From Myxococcaceae bacterium (GTDB lineage: Bacteria; Myxococcota; Myxococcia; Myxococcales; Myxococcaceae): 64,000 nt of DNA. A program made the position numbers and the translations under genes. The notes under the pieces were generated by a model. The model searched no databases. It saw nothing but the letters and a program-made list of their open reading frames with translations, and had not been told where the DNA came from. This document shows, piece by piece, positions 61,029-64,000 of this stretch. The DNA is taken from assembly GCA_016793095.1 (NCBI GenBank), contig JAEUJQ010000073.1:62001-126000 (forward strand), read 5' to 3'. Positions within the stretch are counted from its first letter, which is position 1, and each line of letters starts with the position of its first letter.

Positions 61029-63527
61029 ATGCGTCACCTCACGCTCGTCGGAGCCGTCTTCACTCTTGCTTTCGCCTCGAGCTGCAGCTGCGGAGTCGTT
61101 CCCGTCGATGACGACGGCGGCGTCGCGGGTGGCTCCGCCGGGAGCGCTGGCGGTGGAAACGCCGGTGGTGGGAACGCCGGCGGGGGCAGCGCAGGCGGAG
61201 CGGCTGGCGGAGTGGGTGGCGGGGACGCGGGCGGCAGCAGCGCAGGCGGAGCGGCTGGCGGGGACGCGGGAGGCGCTGCAGGCGGCGCGGTGGCGGGAGG
61301 CGCTGCAGGCGGCGCGGTGGCGGGAGGCGCTGCAGGCGGCGCAGTCGCGGGAGGTGTTGCAGGCGGAGCAGTCGCGGGAGGCGTTGCAGGCGGCGCGGTG
61401 GCGGGAGGCGTCGCGGGCGGCGCGGTCGCGGGAGGAACGGCGGGTGGAGCCGTGGCCGGAGGCTCGGCGGGCGGGGCCGCTCAGACCGACGTCTACGTCT
61501 GCGGCTCGTGTCCTGGCGCGAGCATGTCGAACCCGGGAACGCAGAACCGTCCCGTCGACACCATCAGTCGCGGCATTCAGCTCGCGGTGATGAACAACCT
61601 CGGCCGGGTCTTCGTGGCGTCCCGCTACGGCGGCGTGATCATGAGCTACTCGGAGGACGTCACGGTCGCCGAGGGCCACTCCCTCGATGGGCGCTGGTCC
61701 GTGACCGGCACCAACGGCAACTTCACCTGGGCCCGCTCGGCGCCACGCACTCAGCTGCGCAACACGGCCGCGAGCGGCCTCAAGTTCCCGCCGGGCATCA
61801 CCGGCGCCACCGTCGTCGATGGGTTCTCCATCACCAAGGCCGGCGCGGGGTTGATGGGCGGGCGCATCGCCGGCATCACCGTCAACGCTGGAGCGCCGCT
61901 GGTGCGGGACTTCGACATCGACGCGCCGGCCATCAGCATCGGCTCGGCCACCGACGCCATCGGCATCGACGTCATTGGCTCGAGCACCAGCATCGGAGGC
62001 CCTTCGTTCCAGGGTGGCAACACGGGCCCCAGCACCGTCACGGCGGGGACTGGTACCACCAGCAGCATCGCCCTGGCGGTAGCGGCGCACCGCGTGACGG
62101 TGAACAACGTCGACCTGACTGGCGAGGGCGCGGGGCAGCTCTCGGCCGGCGTCGTGCTGGTGAACGGCAGCGGCTCGACGTTCAACCGGGGCACCTACAC
62201 GGCCGGCGCCGCGGCGACCTGCGCGGGCTTCTCGGCGACCGGTGAGTCGGGCGGCGTACGCGTCGAGGGCGTGACGGCGACCGGCTGTCCCCGCGTGCCC
62301 AACATCTTGAACCCGCCCCGGTTCGGCGCGGGTGTGCTCTTCGACGGCTGTCCGCCGCTGGGCGTTGGTGGCGCCGCGCCCATCGTGCGCAACGTCATCG
62401 CCACCGGCGGAGTCGTCGGAGGGAGCAACAGCCTCGCGGTCGGCGGCGCGTCGACCGACGGTTGCGGCGTTCGCTTCGAGGGCACGACGCCAGGCGCGGC
62501 CGTCTTCACCGGGACGACGCAGGGTGGTGGCGGGTTGGGTGCAGGCCCAGAGACGACCATCGGCATCGCGTGCTCCTTCGCCGGGCTGCGGAACCAGAAC
62601 GGGGCCGATGCCCGCTGCTCGGTGGCGGGCGTGACGGCGGTGGGCGGGGCCGCGGGCGCCACCAACTCCATCGGGCTCCTCTGTGACGGCACCTGCGCGA
62701 ACCAGCCTGGCTCCTGCCGCGGCTCGTGTGAGGAGGTCGTCAACAACACCTTCTCCGCGGGCTCGGGCGTCTCGATGGTGCACGTCCTCGTTCGGCACTC
62801 GTCTCCGGGGGTGCGCCAGAACTTCATCGGCGCCGGCTCCACGGCCGTCACGTGCGGCAACAACGCGGCGGTGAGCGGCCTCACGATTCAGGGCTCGGCC
62901 TCGACGGTGGTGAACAACCTCATCGTCGCCGGGCAGTGCCTCACCAGCATCGGCGTCGCACACGTGCTCGCGCTGCGCAGCGATGGGAGCACGCCGTCGC
63001 CGACCTTCCACTCGAACACCATCGTCTCTCACCCGGTGACGGGCGGCGGCACGAGCGTGCTGACGAGCCTGGGGGTGAACCTCACCGGGCCCGCGGGCAG
63101 CGCCAGCGCGCTGGTCGGTGGCAGCTGGCGCAACAACATCATCTTCGCTGGCTCCAGCCAGGGCGCCGGCTCGCGGTCCATCGCGTTTCGAGAAGACGGC
63201 CCAGGCGTCGATCCGTCTTTCTTGACGAACAACCTCTTCTTCGCGCCCGGCGGAGGGACCCCCACCACCCCGGCGCTCTACTTCGACGAGGGCGCCACCA
63301 CGCTGACGACGGCGATGGCCGTCAACCTGCTGATGGGAGCGGCCGGCAACCTCGCAGGCGACCCGCGCTTCCAGAACGCGGGCAATGGCAACTACAGCCT
63401 CGATGGCAACTCGCCAGCGCGTGAGGCCGGAACGACCATGGGCGCGCCTGCGCAGGACCTCATCCGGGCGCCGCGGCCGAACCCGACGAACACGCCCCCC
63501 GACATCGGCTGCTACGAGGTGCCGTGA
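61029..63527 (+). CDS. Stalked lipoprotein with parallel beta-helix and choice-of-anchor-Q end
   Basis: 832 aa, ATG with GGAG at 8 bp. The signal ends at SSCSC. A GGxAGG/GGAVAGG stalk covers about residues 30-155. The rest is a long right-handed beta-helix built of short strands and turns rich in Asn, Gly and Thr (DTISRGIQLAVMNNLGRVFVAS...; VVDGFSITKAG; VVNNLIVAGQCL; TFHSNTIVSHPVTGG). It ends DPRFQNAGNGNYSLDGNSPAREAGTTMGAPAQDLIRAPRPNPTNTPPDIGCYEVP, the choice-of-anchor-Q signature. Beta-helix proteins of this kind bind or cleave polysaccharide, but no catalytic residues are identifiable. It is 108 bp after the previous stalked lipoprotein and probably follows it in expression. Confidence 0.86.
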   Translation: MRHLTLVGAVFTLAFASSCSCGVVPVDDDGGVAGGSAGSAGGGNAGGGNAGGGSAGGAAGGVGGGDAGGSSAGGAAGGDAGGAAGGAVAGGAAGGAVAGGAAGGAVAGGVAGGAVAGGVAGGAVAGGVAGGAVAGGTAGGAVAGGSAGGAAQTDVYVCGSCPGASMSNPGTQNRPVDTISRGIQLAVMNNLGRVFVASRYGGVIMSYSEDVTVAEGHSLDGRWSVTGTNGNFTWARSAPRTQLRNTAASGLKFPPGITGATVVDGFSITKAGAGLMGGRIAGITVNAGAPLVRDFDIDAPAISIGSATDAIGIDVIGSSTSIGGPSFQGGNTGPSTVTAGTGTTSSIALAVAAHRVTVNNVDLTGEGAGQLSAGVVLVNGSGSTFNRGTYTAGAAATCAGFSATGESGGVRVEGVTATGCPRVPNILNPPRFGAGVLFDGCPPLGVGGAAPIVRNVIATGGVVGGSNSLAVGGASTDGCGVRFEGTTPGAAVFTGTTQGGGGLGAGPETTIGIACSFAGLRNQNGADARCSVAGVTAVGGAAGATNSIGLLCDGTCANQPGSCRGSCEEVVNNTFSAGSGVSMVHVLVRHSSPGVRQNFIGAGSTAVTCGNNAAVSGLTIQGSASTVVNNLIVAGQCLTSIGVAHVLALRSDGSTPSPTFHSNTIVSHPVTGGGTSVLTSLGVNLTGPAGSASALVGGSWRNNIIFAGSSQGAGSRSIAFREDGPGVDPSFLTNNLFFAPGGGTPTTPALYFDEGATTLTTAMAVNLLMGAAGNLAGDPRFQNAGNGNYSLDGNSPAREAGTTMGAPAQDLIRAPRPNPTNTPPDIGCYEVP
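61120..61480. repeat. In-frame minisatellite coding the third stalk
   Basis: Tandem 12-18-bp units of GGAGGCGCTGCAGGCGGCGC type in the beta-helix lipoprotein gene, encoding GGAVAGGAAGGAV. Similar in kind to those at 18497 and 59005. Confidence 0.82.
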
Positions 63528-63573
63528 GCGCTCGACGGCGCCTTCGATTCGGTCTGCACTCGTCCATCTGGCC

Positions 63574-64000
63574 TCACTCGAGGACGACGGCGGCGCCGAC
63601 CGGAATCGACGCGTAGAAGGCCGCGATGTCCTCGGGGTGGAGGACGACGCAGCCCCACGACAGGCCATAGCCCCCGGCGTCGCCGCGCCACGGGGCGATC
63701 CACCCGTGGAACCCGATGCCACCGCCCAGCCTCGTCTTCTGGGACGGCAGCTCGCGGCGCCACCACGCGCGGTCGATGGTGGAGCGCTGGGCGTCGCTCA
63801 AGAAGCCGTCGCGGACCCCGCGGGCCGCGTCGAAGGCGTTGGGGTAGTTCACCTTCACCCAGTGCCCGCCGTAGTACGCCGCGAAGTCGCCGCCGAAGGG
63901 GCCGGTGGACTTGTCGGTGACGAAGTAGAGGCCACGGGGCGTCTTGAGGTCGCCGCGCACGGCCTTCACGCCCTCGGCCTGCCCGCGCCCCACCTCCCAG
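63574..64000 (-). CDS. L,D-transpeptidase (YkuD domain), 5' part cut by the window edge
   Basis: At least 142 codons; the reading frame runs past the right edge, so the N-terminus is missing. The YkuD core is clear: GDLKTPRGLYFVTDK (substrate entry side), IGFHGW (the catalytic His motif), and LSWGCVVLHPEDIAAFYASI with the conserved [ST]-x-G-C nucleophile (SWGC) and its following H-P. Such enzymes form 3-3 crosslinks in peptidoglycan or attach proteins to it. The final strand VGAAVVLE ends the gene. The W-G in place of the usual H-G before Cys is a small variation. It is expected to be exported. Convergent with the beta-helix lipoprotein gene, 46 bp apart. Confidence 0.9.
   Translation of the reverse strand, partial: WEVGRGQAEGVKAVRGDLKTPRGLYFVTDKSTGPFGGDFAAYYGGHWVKVNYPNAFDAARGVRDGFLSDAQRSTIDRAWWRRELPSQKTRLGGGIGFHGWIAPWRGDAGGYGLSWGCVVLHPEDIAAFYASIPVGAAVVLE

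Noticed and set aside
60276-63722. 1148-codon minus-strand open frame opposite two stalked lipoprotein genes
   Set aside because: Antisense to well-supported genes. Its sequence is Arg/Ala/Asp-rich low complexity, a mirror of the Gly codon repeats.

Overview
The window is very GC-rich and densely coded. It reads as a chromosomal segment of a myxobacterium-like Myxococcota bacterium. The evidence is a Myxococcales-type 'gmx1' sigma factor, two membrane Ser/Thr kinases, an FHA-fused sigma-54 activator, a TIGR02996/LRR protein, MopE-like metal-binding motifs, a FISUMP domain, and an unusual number of secreted lipoproteins with Gly-Gly-Ser-Ala-type stalks. There are no rRNA genes, tRNAs, transposases, phage genes or CRISPR arrays that I could see. 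Some 45 genes are supported. Bases 1-194 hold nothing I recognise.

Layout. 195-4552 (minus): a zinc-finger/kinase/TPR protein, a small lipoprotein and a gmx1 sigma factor, probably a signalling unit. 4629-9437: a ten-repeat cadherin-like surface protein, an isolated small Cys-rich reading frame and an LRR protein. 9486-10586: a glycerophosphodiesterase-like protein whose catalytic motifs are in circularly permuted order. 10597-11279: two copies of an intergenic repeat around a small membrane protein. 11321-14193: a lipoprotein phosphoesterase convergent with a FISUMP lipoprotein. 14298-19381 (plus): a tight four-gene operon of FHA/sigma-54 activator, kinase, membrane protein and stalked discoidin-like lipoprotein. 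19389-25793: mixed genes, including a histidine kinase and an ECF sigma/anti-sigma/secreted-protein trio. 25843-31906: a Cys-rich lipoprotein, an outer-membrane barrel, a one-POTRA Omp85-like protein and an exported protein of unknown role. 31962-34490 (minus): two RlaP-type nucleotidyltransferases with a small zinc-ribbon protein between them.

34491-36234 is the strangest part. It is a 1.7-kb divergent intergenic region built of three kinds of tandem repeat. The main one is a mosaic of ten units of about 104, 82 or 74 bp; the long units carry a 14-bp inverted repeat. Unit lengths are mostly not multiples of three, so this is unlikely to be coding despite long open frames. Its position upstream of RNA-repair-type nucleotidyltransferases makes it the best candidate here for an undescribed system.

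36235-39638 (plus): an aldehyde dehydrogenase, then a choice-of-anchor-L/MopE-like lipoprotein. 39666-48104 (minus): a five-gene, translationally coupled lipoprotein operon (VWA, HYDIN-like/YfaP-like, Cys-rich/PPC-like, IPT/TIG, Cys-rich), probably a cell-surface assembly. 48290-51948 (plus): thiD and an ABC exporter with an attached periplasmic protein. 52163-57805 (minus): a lipoprotein, an RTX-repeat lipoprotein, and an isolated flgD-flgE pair. 57922-63527 (plus): a second copy of the membrane-protein/stalked-lipoprotein module, then a further stalked beta-helix lipoprotein. The right edge cuts an L,D-transpeptidase gene.
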